Both the position numbers and the translations under genes were made by a program. From positions 142,281 to 206,280 of the forward strand of contig NZ_JACIVB010000017.1 of the NCBI RefSeq assembly GCF_014145455.1: a DNA stretch of 64,000 bases. The letters are read 5' to 3'. How positions within the stretch are numbered: position 1 is the stretch's first letter; every line of letters starts with the position of its first letter. This stretch comes from Limosilactobacillus rudii (GTDB lineage: Bacteria; Bacillota; Bacilli; Lactobacillales; Lactobacillaceae). Under the pieces are notes generated by a model that worked only from the letters and a program-made list of their open reading frames with translations, was not told where the DNA came from and made no database searches. Of the stretch, positions 19,598 through 29,239 are shown piece after piece.

Positions 19598-21505
19598 ATG
19601 TGTGGGATTGTTGCATTTGTTGATAATGAAAAACCACAAATTAAAGATCAATTAATCAAAAAGATGAAAGATCGGATTATTCACCGGGGCCCAGATGCTG
19701 AAGGACAATATGTAGATGATGATGTTGCTCTTGGCTTCCGTCGGCTAAGCTTTATTGATGTAAAGTCAGGAAACCAGCCAATTTTTAATGAGGATAGCTC
19801 AAAGGCAATTGAATTTAACGGTGAAATTTACAATTTTGAAGAACTACGGGAAGAATTGATCAGCAAGGGGCATACCTTTAGTACTCATGCCGATACCGAG
19901 GTAATCTTGCACGGATATGAAGAATGGGGCAAGCAAGTAGTTAATAAGCTTCGTGGGATGTTTGCCTTCATCATTTGGGATTTTAAGACCAAGGAAATGT
20001 TTGGTGCTAGAGACCACTTCGGAATCAAGCCACTATACTACGCTAAGATGAATGGGACATTTTTTGTTGGCTCTGAAATCAAGGCTTTCCTTGACCATCC
20101 TAATTTTGAAAAAGAATTAAATAAGGAAGCCTTAAAGCCATACATGACTTTCCAGTACCCAGTTACCCAGGAGACTTTCTTTAAGGGCGTTTACCGTCTT
20201 CCTGAGGCACACTACTTTACTTACAAAGATGGCAAATTTGAAATGGAACAGTACTGGGACGAAGATTTTGCACCAGAAAATGAAAGTTTCGATGAAGCTG
20301 TTAATAAAATTGATGATGTAGTGAAAAACTCAGTTAAGGCACACACTTATGCAGATAATGGAATTAAGGTTGGTTCATTCCTATCTGCAGGGGTTGACTC
20401 AAGTCTAGTAACTGCTTTGATGCGGCCAAACAATACGTTCTCAATTGGTTTTGATAGTACTTACGACGAAACTAAACAGGCCCGTGAATTAGCTGCTAAG
20501 ATGGACTTGAAAAATACTGATGAAAAGCTAACAAATGAGGAAGCATTTCACGCGTTCCCATTGATTCAATACTACTTAGATGAACCAGATTCAAACCCAT
20601 CAGTAGTTCCGCTATACTTCCTAAACAAGTTAGCGAAGGACAATGGCTATAAAGCTCTTCTTTCTGGTGAAGGAGCCGATGAACTTTTTGCTGGATACAT
20701 TGACTATGGTTTCAATACAAAAGTTAAGTTTATTCGTTGGGTTACTGACCAGTTAAAGAAGATGCCGCGTGAACGGCGCTACAAGTTTGCAGAATGGTTA
20801 AAGGGCAAGCATTTCCACGGTCAAGAGCACATGTACCGTAATCTGGCTCCAGCTCGTGATACTTTCATTGGTCAAGCTTATATCTTTAGTCCAGATGAAG
20901 CTGCTGACTATTTGAAACCGGAATTTAATTGTGGCCCAACAATTGCTGATATCCTCAACCCATTATTTGACAAGATGGAAGATAAAGATATCGATGAAGT
21001 TGCTAAAAAACAATACATTGACTTACATCGTTTCATGCCTGGTGATATTTGTCTAAAGGCAGATAAGATGAGTATGGCAAACTCAGTTGAGATCCGGGTA
21101 CCATTGCTTGATAAAGAAGTAATGAAGGTTGCTGAAACAACGCCAACTAAGTACCTCTTTAACTACAAAGATACAAAGTGGGCATTCCGGATGGCGGCTA
21201 ACCGTCACTTACCAGAAGAATGGGCTACTCGTCCTAAGATGGGCTTCCCAACACCGGTTCGTGCTTGGCTTCGTGAAAAGAAGTATTACCAAGAAGTACG
21301 GGACTTGTTTGAACAGGATTTTGTTAAAGAATTCTTTGATCAAGAAAAATTACTCAAGCTTGCTGACGATAACTTTGAAGGTAAGGTTGATGGTCGACGG
21401 AAGATTTGGACAATCTACACGTTCTTAACATGGTACAAGTTGTACTTTATTGATAACTTCCAACCTGACGAATCATCAATTGATAAAGCTAAGCAAGAAG
21501 CATAA
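19598..21505 (+). CDS. asnB: Glutamine-hydrolysing asparagine synthase, possibly the D-Asp amidase of cell wall precursor
   Basis: Class II glutamine amidotransferase domain at the N terminus with nucleophile Cys2 (MCGIVAF) and motifs RGPDAEG and GARDHFGIKPLYY. The synthetase domain has the pyrophosphatase loop SAGVDSS near residue 265 and KADKMSMANSVEIRVPLLD toward the end. I place the start at 19598 because Cys2 must follow the initiator Met and an AAGAGGA site is upstream, giving 635 residues. Free asparagine synthesis is one role. In Lactococcus lactis the homolog AsnH amidates the D-Asp of the cross-bridge; the MurE and D-aspartate ligase genes next door make that role plausible here. 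Confidence 0.93.
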   Translation: MCGIVAFVDNEKPQIKDQLIKKMKDRIIHRGPDAEGQYVDDDVALGFRRLSFIDVKSGNQPIFNEDSSKAIEFNGEIYNFEELREELISKGHTFSTHADTEVILHGYEEWGKQVVNKLRGMFAFIIWDFKTKEMFGARDHFGIKPLYYAKMNGTFFVGSEIKAFLDHPNFEKELNKEALKPYMTFQYPVTQETFFKGVYRLPEAHYFTYKDGKFEMEQYWDEDFAPENESFDEAVNKIDDVVKNSVKAHTYADNGIKVGSFLSAGVDSSLVTALMRPNNTFSIGFDSTYDETKQARELAAKMDLKNTDEKLTNEEAFHAFPLIQYYLDEPDSNPSVVPLYFLNKLAKDNGYKALLSGEGADELFAGYIDYGFNTKVKFIRWVTDQLKKMPRERRYKFAEWLKGKHFHGQEHMYRNLAPARDTFIGQAYIFSPDEAADYLKPEFNCGPTIADILNPLFDKMEDKDIDEVAKKQYIDLHRFMPGDICLKADKMSMANSVEIRVPLLDKEVMKVAETTPTKYLFNYKDTKWAFRMAANRHLPEEWATRPKMGFPTPVRAWLREKKYYQEVRDLFEQDFVKEFFDQEKLLKLADDNFEGKVDGRRKIWTIYTFLTWYKLYFIDNFQPDESSIDKAKQEA

Positions 21506-21515
21506 TTAAATAGCG

Positions 21516-21563
21516 AAAAGGAGGCTGGAGAGGAGCTTTAGACTCTTCAATGCCTCCTTTTTA
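21516..21563 (+). terminator. Terminator after asnB
   Basis: AAAAGGAGGC (21516-21525) pairs perfectly with GCCTCCTTTT (21552-21561), giving a strong stem with a T-rich end. Confidence 0.85.
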
Positions 21564-21638
21564 TTTGAATAGTATTTCTTAGTTTGTTTTTGGAATATAA
21601 TATAAAACAGATTGAAATTAAGGAGAAATGTTTGCAAA

Positions 21639-23189
21639 ATGGAATTGCATATTACACCGGCTTTAGCATTATTGCGCGAGCACCATTTACTGGACCATGT
21701 TAGTAATTTAACCGATTTTACTGCAACTAGCGTGTCGTACGATTCACGAAAGGTACAACCAGGAACGTTATTTTTTTGCAAAGGCAATTTTCAACCTCAA
21801 TATTTAGCATCAGCTAGAGAAAATGGGGCAATTGCATATGTTGCAGAGAAAGAACATCCTGAAGGTGGAGATATTCCGGCAATTATTGTAAGGGATGAAC
21901 AAAAAGCGATGGCATTACTTGGTGCCGCGTTTTATGGATATCCGCAAAATGATTTATTCATTATTGCAATTACCGGTACAAAGGGAAAAACAACAACTGC
22001 ATACTTTGCAGACCACATCCTAGCTAAAAGTACTGATAAACATATTGCATTATTCTCAACACTTGATCGGGTCCTTGGTAACCAGCCAGGTGACAAATTT
22101 AAGTCTGATTTAACAACGCCAGAATCGCTGGACCTCTTTCATGATATGCGGGTGGCCGTTAATAATGGGATGACGCACCTAGTAATGGAAGTGTCGTCAC
22201 AGGCGTATAAAAAGAACCGGATATACGGCTTAAAATACAATGTAGGAATTTTCCTTAATATTTCCCCAGACCATATCGGTCGTAATGAACATCCAACATT
22301 TGCTGATTATTTACATTGTAAAGAGCAGCTGCTAGTAAATTCAGAGATTTGTTTGATTAATGCAGAAACGGCTAATTTCACGGATGTCTATTACACAGCT
22401 AAAGCAACTACTCAACCGGAAAATATTTATTTATTTGCACGAAGAGGAGCAAAGGTGAAACTACCAGCAGGGGTTGAAGTAGACTTTGAATACCGAAATG
22501 ATTTAGAAGATTTACACGAGAGTGAATTTGAACTAGCAGCATTAACTGATAGGGCAAAGAAACTACAATTGGATAATCGTTATACTACTAGTGTTCCTGG
22601 TGACTACAATGAAGGAAACGCGGTGGCCGCAATTATTGCAAGTGGTTTAGCAGGAGCGAAGACTGCAGACGCAGTAGCAACATTAGATCACGTACACATT
22701 CGCGGACGGATGGAAATGATAAATAGTCAGCACCATGGAACTATTTATGTTGATTATGCCCATAACTATGCTAGCCTTAAGCGTTTGTTAGCCTTTTTAA
22801 AGCGCCAAACAAATGCTGGTAAAGTAACAGTTGTCTTAGGTGCTACCGGTGACAAGGGGATTTCTCGTCGCTCTGGATTTGGAAAGGCTTTGACGGAAGA
22901 ACAACCAGATGAAGTTATTTTGACAACTGATGATCCAGGATATGAGGATCCGATGAAAATTGCCCGGGAAATAGATTCATATATTGATCATGATAAGGTA
23001 AGCAATATTCAATTTGAAATGGATAGGGAAACAGCAATAAAAATGGCAATTGACGAAAGCCAAAATGATGATATTGTAGTCCTTGCAGGAAAAGGTGAGG
23101 ATCCATATCAGAAAATTAAGGGTCAAGACACACCTTATCCAACTGATGTAAAAATTGCTCAAGACTATATTGATCAGCTTGAAAAATAA
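21639..23189 (+). CDS. murE: UDP-MurNAc-L-alanyl-D-glutamate ligase MurE, probably L-lysine-adding
   Basis: Mur ligases add the third amino acid of the peptidoglycan stem in the cytoplasm using ATP. The P-loop TGTKGKTTT is near residue 115, with the conserved [12 protein letters not shown] and [10 protein letters not shown] segments following. The motif that reads DNPR in diaminopimelate-type enzymes is DDPG here ([10 protein letters not shown]), which argues for lysine. I chose ATG 21639 (516 residues); AAGGAG lies 13 bases upstream. A TTG at 21612 in frame would add nine residues. The D-aspartate ligase gene follows in the same operon. Confidence 0.92.
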   Translation: MELHITPALALLREHHLLDHVSNLTDFTATSVSYDSRKVQPGTLFFCKGNFQPQYLASARENGAIAYVAEKEHPEGGDIPAIIVRDEQKAMALLGAAFYGYPQNDLFIIAITGTKGKTTTAYFADHILAKSTDKHIALFSTLDRVLGNQPGDKFKSDLTTPESLDLFHDMRVAVNNGMTHLVMEVSSQAYKKNRIYGLKYNVGIFLNISPDHIGRNEHPTFADYLHCKEQLLVNSEICLINAETANFTDVYYTAKATTQPENIYLFARRGAKVKLPAGVEVDFEYRNDLEDLHESEFELAALTDRAKKLQLDNRYTTSVPGDYNEGNAVAAIIASGLAGAKTADAVATLDHVHIRGRMEMINSQHHGTIYVDYAHNYASLKRLLAFLKRQTNAGKVTVVLGATGDKGISRRSGFGKALTEEQPDEVILTTDDPGYEDPMKIAREIDSYIDHDKVSNIQFEMDRETAIKMAIDESQNDDIVVLAGKGEDPYQKIKGQDTPYPTDVKIAQDYIDQLEK

Positions 23190-23212
23190 AGGAAAGAGGA
23201 GTGGAATTTAAA

Positions 23213-24457
23213 ATGAGCGAGCAACCTTTTGTTCCATTGATTCTTGGAAGTGATTTTAATGCATATGGAATGGCACGTTCAATGTATGAAAAATACGGAA
23301 TTAAATCACAACTATATGCACGGCAACCGTTAGCTCCTACCCGGTACTCAAAAATTGTCGAATTACATTATAATGAAAATTTGCAATCACCAGAAGTATT
23401 TACAAAGGTCCTAATTGAGGCAGCTGAAGAATTCGCTAAGCAAGGGAAAAAGACTGTATTGATTAGTTGTGGTGACGATTATACTGAATTAGTTGCGAAG
23501 AATCGGAAAGAATTATCTCAGCATATGTATTGTCCCTACGCCGATTATGACGAAGTAGCTACCTTGACTGATAAGGAAAAATTCTATAACGTCTGTGAAG
23601 AATATGGTCTCCCTTATCCTAAGACTGATATTCTAAAACCGGATCTTGATTATAAGCATTATAAGTCACCATTCGATTTCCCGATTGCGCTTAAAGCGGC
23701 CGATGCCGTCCAGTGGCACAAAGGAAACTTTGAAGGGTATGAAAAAGCATATATTATTAAGACTCCGGAACGGTTGGCAAAAGTTCTTGAAATTATTTAT
23801 GAACACAGTCCTTATAAAGGTGATTTAGTATTACAGGAGTTCATCCCAGGTGATGATAGTAATATGCGAACAATTAATTGCTATGTTGATAAAGATCATA
23901 AAGTAAAGATGATGTGCCTTGGCCATCCGTTGCTTGAAGATTGTAATCCGGCGAATGTTGGTAACTATGTTGCAATTATGCCAGCCTATGACCAGCAGAT
24001 TTATGATAATATCAAGAATTTTCTCGAGAGTGTTGAATTTACCGGTTTTGTTAACTTTGACTTAAAGTATGACCGACGTGATAAGCAATTTAAGGTGTTC
24101 GATCTTAATCCGCGACAAGGGCGAAGCAGTTTCTTTGTATCATTAAACGGTTATCAGCTTGCTACGTTCCCGGTTGAAGATTATGTATTTGATAATCTCA
24201 AGGATCAAGAGACAATTTATGGAAATAAAAACGAGGACCAGTATAAGCTATGGCTAGGCGTTTCAAAGAAGACATTCTTGCAATACGCTAAGGATAATGA
24301 GATTAAGCAACAGGCTGAAAAGCTTATTAAGGAAGGTCGCTATGGAACCACATTCCACTATGATAAGGATATGAACCTCATGCGGTGGATAATGGAACAA
24401 CGGATTAACCACAATTACCAGAAGAACTTTGAAAAGTACTTTATTGAAAAGAAATAA
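23213..24457 (+). CDS. ATP-grasp D-aspartate ligase for the peptidoglycan bridge (AslA-like)
   Basis: The 414-residue protein resembles the Enterococcus faecium D-aspartate ligase Asl: an N-terminal [19 protein letters not shown] nucleotide-fold start, an ATP-grasp middle ([24 protein letters not shown]) and the metal-binding end [14 protein letters not shown]. Such enzymes attach D-Asp to the lysine side chain of the precursor, giving the L-Lys-D-Asp bridge known in many lactobacilli. ATG 23213 fits the AAAGAGGA site better than GTG 23201. It lies 23 bases after murE. The exact substrate is family inference. Confidence 0.85.
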   Translation: MSEQPFVPLILGSDFNAYGMARSMYEKYGIKSQLYARQPLAPTRYSKIVELHYNENLQSPEVFTKVLIEAAEEFAKQGKKTVLISCGDDYTELVAKNRKELSQHMYCPYADYDEVATLTDKEKFYNVCEEYGLPYPKTDILKPDLDYKHYKSPFDFPIALKAADAVQWHKGNFEGYEKAYIIKTPERLAKVLEIIYEHSPYKGDLVLQEFIPGDDSNMRTINCYVDKDHKVKMMCLGHPLLEDCNPANVGNYVAIMPAYDQQIYDNIKNFLESVEFTGFVNFDLKYDRRDKQFKVFDLNPRQGRSSFFVSLNGYQLATFPVEDYVFDNLKDQETIYGNKNEDQYKLWLGVSKKTFLQYAKDNEIKQQAEKLIKEGRYGTTFHYDKDMNLMRWIMEQRINHNYQKNFEKYFIEKK

Positions 24458-24585
24458 TTAGGATTTTATATTTGCTGGTGTAGGTAAATATGAAAATTGT
24501 GTTTTATTTATTATAAAAAACTTTCCAGCTTCCGCTACTAGTTGTATGATTAATACTAGTTAAGTAAAGAAATTGAGGAATTAAA

Positions 24586-25191
24586 ATGAAATCATTTCGT
24601 GAAGCGATGAGTTGGATTGTTCCCATTATAATTGGGTTAATAATCGCATTAGTAATTAAACAGTTCTTTTTCCAGATTGTTCGAGTAGACGGGCCATCGA
24701 TGCAGCCAAATTTACAAAATAATGAACGAGTATTTTGTTTAAAGACCGCTAAAATCCACCATGGAAGCGTAATTGTATTTGACGCTAATGGTGTTGATCC
24801 GCAGGTGTCAGTAAAGACCGACTACGTCAAGCGGGTTATTGGCCTTCCTGGTGATACTGTTAGTTCAAAGAATGGTAATATTTATGTTAATGGCAAGAAG
24901 ATTAATCAGGATTACATTAGCAAGAGCCAGCGGACAACAGGTACTGGAGATTGGACCTTACGGAGTGTTTCGGTTCAGAATAGTTGGTTAAAACACAGTG
25001 GTGCGACGAAGGTACCAAAGGGTGAGTACTTTGTTCTTGGTGATCACCGGAGCGTTTCTAACGATGGGCGTTATTGGGGATTTGTTCCTAAGAGTAAAGT
25101 CGATGGTGTTGTAAAGGTTCCATCGTGGGCTGGTACAAAGACAACTCGTGAAAACGTCAATAAAGAATGGCAACACTTTTACGCTAAATAA
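24586..25191 (+). CDS. lepB: Signal peptidase I
   Basis: Type I signal peptidase removes Sec signal peptides outside the membrane. One N-terminal membrane helix (about residues 8-30) is followed by the catalytic serine motif DGPSMQPNL, the general-base lysine in YVKRVIGLPGD, and the GDHRSVSNDGR box. Length of 201 residues is typical of Gram-positive single-helix SPases. It stands alone, with its promoter in the 128-base gap upstream and a bidirectional terminator after it. Confidence 0.96.
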   Translation: MKSFREAMSWIVPIIIGLIIALVIKQFFFQIVRVDGPSMQPNLQNNERVFCLKTAKIHHGSVIVFDANGVDPQVSVKTDYVKRVIGLPGDTVSSKNGNIYVNGKKINQDYISKSQRTTGTGDWTLRSVSVQNSWLKHSGATKVPKGEYFVLGDHRSVSNDGRYWGFVPKSKVDGVVKVPSWAGTKTTRENVNKEWQHFYAK

Positions 25192-25192
25192 C

Positions 25193-25235
25193 AAAAAGGA
25201 TAGTAGCAGAAACGAGAGATGCTACTATCCTTTTT
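25193..25235. terminator. Bidirectional terminator between lepB and the AAA ATPase gene
   Basis: AAAAAGGATAGTAGCA (25193-25208) pairs perfectly with TGCTACTATCCTTTTT (25220-25235). It has A-run and T-run at the two ends and serves both convergent genes; its far end overlaps the ATPase stop codon. Confidence 0.9.
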
Positions 25236-26307
25236 AATATCCTAAATAGTATGGGGAATCCAGATTTTGAATTTGTTCGATGTATTGGGCGAAGAAAGGC
25301 AATGTATAGTCCACATATCCATATCCACTAGGGTAAACAAGGTGCCGTTCTATTGCTCGTCGTCGGTATTGGGAAACAAAAACTTTATTTTTATTCATAA
25401 TTTTACTTATTTCTATTAATTTATGGTGACCATTTACAGCAATTAAGTATTGGCGGTCTAGCTCAGATAGGCCCACAAATATTTTTTGATAAGCATTTTC
25501 AAATAAAAGAGTTTGATAAAGTGGGGTAACCGTATCGATTAGAGTTGAATTAAAGGGCTGATTATTCATCTTTTCAAAGATCAAGAAACCGAGTAGCTGA
25601 AATGCATAGGAGTATCCAAGAGTCATTTTTGCTAACTTGCCAGCTTCTTCCAAAGAACAATTGAAGACTTGCATATAGTTAATAGAAATATCTGCAACAC
25701 TAAGGGGAACCATGTTGATTTTTTCGGAGCGCAATAGGAATGTTAATTTCTCGTTATTTTGAATATCAAGAATTAAATCGGGTAAACCAGTCATAATTAC
25801 CAAAATAGGATAACTTTTTCTTTTTAGTGCATTGAAAACCTGAGCAAAATCGCGGATGGGTTTTGAATTTGTTACTTCATCAATTGTTATCACTACATAC
25901 TTGTGCTGTTTTTTTATGTGAATCATAAGGTGGTCTAACATTTGATCTACATTAGGAGCCTCTGTATCACGACTAATGCCAATCCCACCAAGTGAAATTG
26001 ATTTGATACTATCGAAAATCTGAGTTGCCTTGGGTTTACTTAAGTCATATAGTTGACGAGCAAGACTAGTAAGTATTCCCTCCTTGTTTAATAAATCGAT
26101 TGTGTAACAGTTAGGGTCATTTTGAAAGTTCCTACTGACACGGGTTAAAAAAGCTATTTTTCCTGAACCACGAACACCGGTAATAAAAAATGATCGAGCG
26201 AAGGGACTGTTTTGAATAAGAGTGGTTAATTTACTAACCTGTTGATCCTTATCTAAAAATAAAGCAGGAACATCGCCAAAAGTTGGGTTGAACGGATTAT
26301 TTTTCAT
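25234..26307 (-). CDS. Orphan AAA-type ATPase with winged-helix end; Walker A altered
   Basis: This 357-residue protein resembles AAA_16/ORC-like ATP-binding proteins common in lactobacilli. The P-loop is GVRGSGKI (residues 44-51), where the usual Thr/Ser after Lys50 is Ile51; the codon is ATA, one base from ACA. A Walker B-like YVVITIDEV lies near residue 140. The C-terminal 90 residues (KLIEISKIMNKNKVFVSQYRRR) look like a winged helix. No partner gene is adjacent: lepB converges and ybaK diverges. Function unknown. If Thr51 was lost recently the protein may bind but not hydrolyse ATP. Confidence 0.75.
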   Translation of the reverse strand: MKNNPFNPTFGDVPALFLDKDQQVSKLTTLIQNSPFARSFFITGVRGSGKIAFLTRVSRNFQNDPNCYTIDLLNKEGILTSLARQLYDLSKPKATQIFDSIKSISLGGIGISRDTEAPNVDQMLDHLMIHIKKQHKYVVITIDEVTNSKPIRDFAQVFNALKRKSYPILVIMTGLPDLILDIQNNEKLTFLLRSEKINMVPLSVADISINYMQVFNCSLEEAGKLAKMTLGYSYAFQLLGFLIFEKMNNQPFNSTLIDTVTPLYQTLLFENAYQKIFVGLSELDRQYLIAVNGHHKLIEISKIMNKNKVFVSQYRRRAIERHLVYPSGYGYVDYTLPFFAQYIEQIQNLDSPYYLGY

Positions 26308-26370
26308 GTTATTCTCCTTTTAAACCTTTTTACCATAATTGAGATTTAATAAAAGTAATCGTTTTCTTGA

Positions 26371-26376
26371 TATAAT
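26371..26376 (+). promoter_or_regulatory. Extended -10 of the ybaK-like gene
   Basis: TTGATATAAT ends at 26376 and includes an extended -10 (TG-A-TATAAT). It lies 27 bases before the start codon. Confidence 0.5.
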
Positions 26377-26402
26377 AGAATATAAGAAGGGCGGTAATAG
26401 TA

Positions 26403-26900
26403 ATGGCAATGGGAACATACGAGCAAGTAATCAAGAAGTTAGATCAGTTGGAAATTAAATATGGAATGGTTGATCATCCCGCAGCCGAAACAACCGAAGA
26501 AGCGGATAAGTATATTGAAGGACGCGAGGGTGTACGGACGAAGACAATGTTTCTGAAAGGAAAAAAGAAGCATTTTTATCTTGTAATTTTAGATGATAAA
26601 AAACCAATGAACTTTAAGGAGTTTGAAGAACTGACGGGTGCTAAGCGAGTATCGATGGCGCGTCCTGATGATTTAAAGGAGCAATTAGGTTCGGTTGCTG
26701 GCGTCGTTTCGCCATTTGGCTTGATGAATAATGAAGCCCACAATGTTCAAGTTTACTTTGATAAAGAAATGTTGGATGAAGATCCAATCCTAACTTTTCA
26801 CCCGAATGTAAATACGCATACAATTTTTATCAAGACGACTGATTTAATGAAGTTTATTAAGGAGCAGGGGTATGAACCAAAAATAATTGATTTAAAGTAA
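26403..26900 (+). CDS. YbaK/EbsC-type aminoacyl-tRNA deacylase
   Basis: A 165-residue YbaK-domain protein. Family members clear wrongly charged tRNAs (for example Ala- or Cys-tRNA for proline). Visible signatures are the N-terminal VDHPAAETTEEA, the RTKTMFLKGKKKHFYLVILDDKKPMNFKEF core with conserved lysines, and the PFGLMNNE segment with HPNVNTHTIFI later. The ATG follows AGAAGGGCGG. It appears to be monocistronic, divergent from the ATPase gene and convergent with an MFS remnant. Confidence 0.88.
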   Translation: MAMGTYEQVIKKLDQLEIKYGMVDHPAAETTEEADKYIEGREGVRTKTMFLKGKKKHFYLVILDDKKPMNFKEFEELTGAKRVSMARPDDLKEQLGSVAGVVSPFGLMNNEAHNVQVYFDKEMLDEDPILTFHPNVNTHTIFIKTTDLMKFIKEQGYEPKIIDLK

Positions 26901-26912
26901 TTGTTTACAATC

Positions 26913-26960
26913 AAAAAAGTGGATTGGGAATATTTAGATTATTCTCATCCACCTTTTTTA
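26913..26960. terminator. Terminator between ybaK-like gene and MFS relic
   Basis: AAAAAAGTGGAT (26913-26924) pairs with ATCCACCTTTTTT (26947-26959) with one bulged C. Confidence 0.75.
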
Positions 26961-26961
26961 G

Positions 26962-27258
26962 TTAAAGATTATGCTTTTTCTTTGAGGCATAGCGAACCAT
27001 GATTAAAACGAGTAGTACTGCAGCAGCAACTAATACCCAGTAGGCATTTCTAGTACCAATAGTAGTAGGAAGATCTGCTTTAGAATGACTTGCCTGTTGA
27101 GAAAAAGTGACAATTGCTGAAGTGATTGACGTCCCAACTGCGCCGGCAAATTGTTGAACTGTATCAAGGATCGCATTTCCTTGTGGTTGTGATTGTTTGT
27201 CAATGACGCTAAGAGTGTCGGTCATAGTATTTCCCATTGTCGTCCCTATAGCTCCCAT
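26962..27258 (-). pseudogene. C-terminal relic of an MFS drug exporter (DHA2 type)
   Basis: The 98-residue frame matches only the last two helices of a 14-helix DHA2 exporter: NTMTDTLSVIDKQSQPQGNAILDTVQQFAGAVGTSI is the region before the final helix, then a last membrane helix YWVLVAAAVLLVLIMVRYAS and a basic end. About 380 residues of N terminus are missing, and there is no ribosome site at the frame start. The upstream bases (27259-27387) hold no continuation. It is dead. Confidence 0.8.
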
Positions 27259-27387
27259 CCTAGACTAAGAAACTGGATTAGGAAAAAGGCTAAAATGATG
27301 AGGCTGTCTATTGATAAGAAAAATTGCTATTATTATGAGAAGAAACTTAAGCCAGGGTGATTTAAAGAGTAGAAGGAAGAGATTATT

Positions 27388-28050
27388 ATGCTTAACTACC
27401 AAGCATTGAAAAAGAAGTTTGTTGAATCAGTTGATCTGCAGGCTGCCCAGGGAATGAAAAAATACATGCGTAATCAATTTGAATTTTATGGTTATCGCAC
27501 AAAGCCACGAAAGGATATTTATCACCAAGGATTATTAGCAGCTAAAAAAACAAAACAAATTGACTGGCAACTATTAAATCAATGTTGGGATGATCAGTAT
27601 CGTGAGATGCAGTATTTTGTTTGTGATTATCTGATTGCAATGAAAAAGTTTCTTCGCTATGAAGATATTATACGGATTGAAAATTATGTTCGGTCAAAAC
27701 AATGGTGGGATACAATTGATACGCTAGTAAAACCTATTAGCTACTTGGGACTGCAGGACTCTAGAGTTGATGAATTAATGTTAAAGTGGTCTCAAGATGG
27801 TAATTTCTGGGTTCGACGGGTAGCGATTGAATATCAGTTATTACGGAAAGATAAAATGAATACTGATCTATTATCGCAAATTATAAAAAACAATCTAAAT
27901 AGTAAGGAATTCTTTATTAATAAAGCAATCGGCTGGGCACTGAGAGACTATTCAAAGACTAATCCGCAATGGGTGGCTGATTTTATTGCTGCAAATAAAA
28001 AACAGCTTGCTACTCTATCAATTCGTGAGGGTAGTAAGTATTTAAAGTGA
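27388..28050 (+). CDS. DNA alkylation repair protein, AlkD-like
   Basis: AlkD-family proteins are all-helical HEAT-repeat DNA glycosylases for alkylated bases. The 220-residue length, the KPRKDIYHQGLL start region, the central helical LGLQDSRVDELMLKWSQD and the FWVRRVAIEYQLL helix followed by FINKAIGWALRDYSKTNP near residue 185-200 are the family landmarks; the last contains the conserved GWALRxxxKxxP pattern. GAAGGAAGAG precedes the ATG. It stands alone. A damage-inducible operator was not seen. Confidence 0.88.
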   Translation: MLNYQALKKKFVESVDLQAAQGMKKYMRNQFEFYGYRTKPRKDIYHQGLLAAKKTKQIDWQLLNQCWDDQYREMQYFVCDYLIAMKKFLRYEDIIRIENYVRSKQWWDTIDTLVKPISYLGLQDSRVDELMLKWSQDGNFWVRRVAIEYQLLRKDKMNTDLLSQIIKNNLNSKEFFINKAIGWALRDYSKTNPQWVADFIAANKKQLATLSIREGSKYLK

Positions 28051-28263
28051 TTAGACGGGGATGAAAAATGTTAGCTTTTAATCAAAATCTATCAAATAGA
28101 AATTTAATAAAAGGGAACCAACGTCCTGAATTGATTAATGGAATCCAAAATGGCATAAAGAAATGAATTGGCGTAATTTCAAGGCTTACTATTTTACATT
28201 CATCCCTAAAGTAGCGACAATGGTTTTATAGGTGGAACTTTGATCGTGAAAGGACGGATTAGA
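28051..28263 (+). other. Gap without a recognisable gene
   Basis: Two tiny overlapping reading frames of 32 and 22 codons (28068-28166, 28163-28231) occur here but show no similarity I recognise and lack good ribosome sites. The region may be eroded coding DNA. No promoter or terminator stands out. Confidence 0.4.
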
Positions 28264-29127
28264 ATGATTTTGGATGAAACAATTACATTAAATAGCGGTG
28301 TCGCGATTCCTAAGTTTGCGTTAGGGACTTGGTTGGTTGATGATAATAAAGTTACCGAAGCTGTTCGTAACGCAATCAAGATCGGTTATCGGCACATTGA
28401 TACAGCGCAAGCCTATGGCAATGAACGCGGCGTTGGTGAAGGTGTTCGGACTGCCGATATTGATCGTGATCAAATTTTTGTAACGTCTAAGATTGCGGCA
28501 GAGCATAAGGACTATGATGTAACAAAGAAGTCCATTGATGAAACACTCAGAAAAATGGGACTTAATTACATTGACATGATGATTATTCATAGCCCGCAAC
28601 CATGGAAAGAAGTCAACCAATCTGATAACCGCTACCTTGAAGGAAACTTGGCTGCTTGGCGAGCAATGGAAGACGCCGTTAGTGAAGGGAAAATTCGCAC
28701 AATTGGGGTTTCTAATTTTAATGAGTCTGACTTGGAAAATATTATTAAAAATAGTGAAACGGTCCCAGCTGTTGATCAGGTTTTAGCACACATTGGTCAT
28801 ACGCCATTTAACTTGCTTAGTTTTGCCCGAAACTATAACATAGCGATTGAAGCCTATTCACCAGTTGCTCATGGAGCTGCTTTGGATAATCCAGTAATTA
28901 CGAAAATGGCACAAAAGTACAATGTTTCAGTTCCACAATTATGTATTCGCTATGATTGGCAGTTAGGCATGATTGTGTTGCCTAAGACTGCTAATCCGCA
29001 ACATATGAAAGAGAATGCAGAAATTGATTTTGAAATTTCAGAAGAAGATATGGATGAATTGAGAAGAGTAAAGCCGTTAGATTATGGGGATGCAGATGTC
29101 TTCCCTGTTTATGGCGGTAAAATGTAG
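28264..29127 (+). CDS. Aldo/keto reductase (AKR5-like)
   Basis: NADPH-linked carbonyl reductase of the TIM-barrel AKR superfamily. The catalytic tetrad is readable: Asp in GYRHIDTAQAYGNE with Tyr four residues on, Lys in VTSKI and His in IIHSPQ. The cofactor segment LPKTANPQHMKEN is near the C terminus. The ATG at 28264 is preferred over TTG 28240 because AAAGGA lies nine bases before it, giving 287 residues. Natural substrate unknown; these often act on small aldehydes or methylglyoxal. Confidence 0.92.
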   Translation: MILDETITLNSGVAIPKFALGTWLVDDNKVTEAVRNAIKIGYRHIDTAQAYGNERGVGEGVRTADIDRDQIFVTSKIAAEHKDYDVTKKSIDETLRKMGLNYIDMMIIHSPQPWKEVNQSDNRYLEGNLAAWRAMEDAVSEGKIRTIGVSNFNESDLENIIKNSETVPAVDQVLAHIGHTPFNLLSFARNYNIAIEAYSPVAHGAALDNPVITKMAQKYNVSVPQLCIRYDWQLGMIVLPKTANPQHMKENAEIDFEISEEDMDELRRVKPLDYGDADVFPVYGGKM

Positions 29128-29147
29128 GATAGTTAATGAGTATAAGT

Positions 29148-29184
29148 AAAAAGCTACTTCACCGATTGATGAAATAGCTTTTTT
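29148..29184 (+). terminator. Terminator after aldo/keto reductase
   Basis: AAAAAGCTA (29148-29156) pairs with TAGCTTTTTT (29175-29184). Confidence 0.85.
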
Positions 29185-29239
29185 AATTGAGCTTACTTGC
29201 CAATTTTGCTATTCTAACCATTAGAATGGAGGATTAGCT

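Noticed and set aside
28068..28231. Two small frames of 32 and 22 codons
   Set aside because: No family match, no good ribosome sites, and overlapping; treated as gap.
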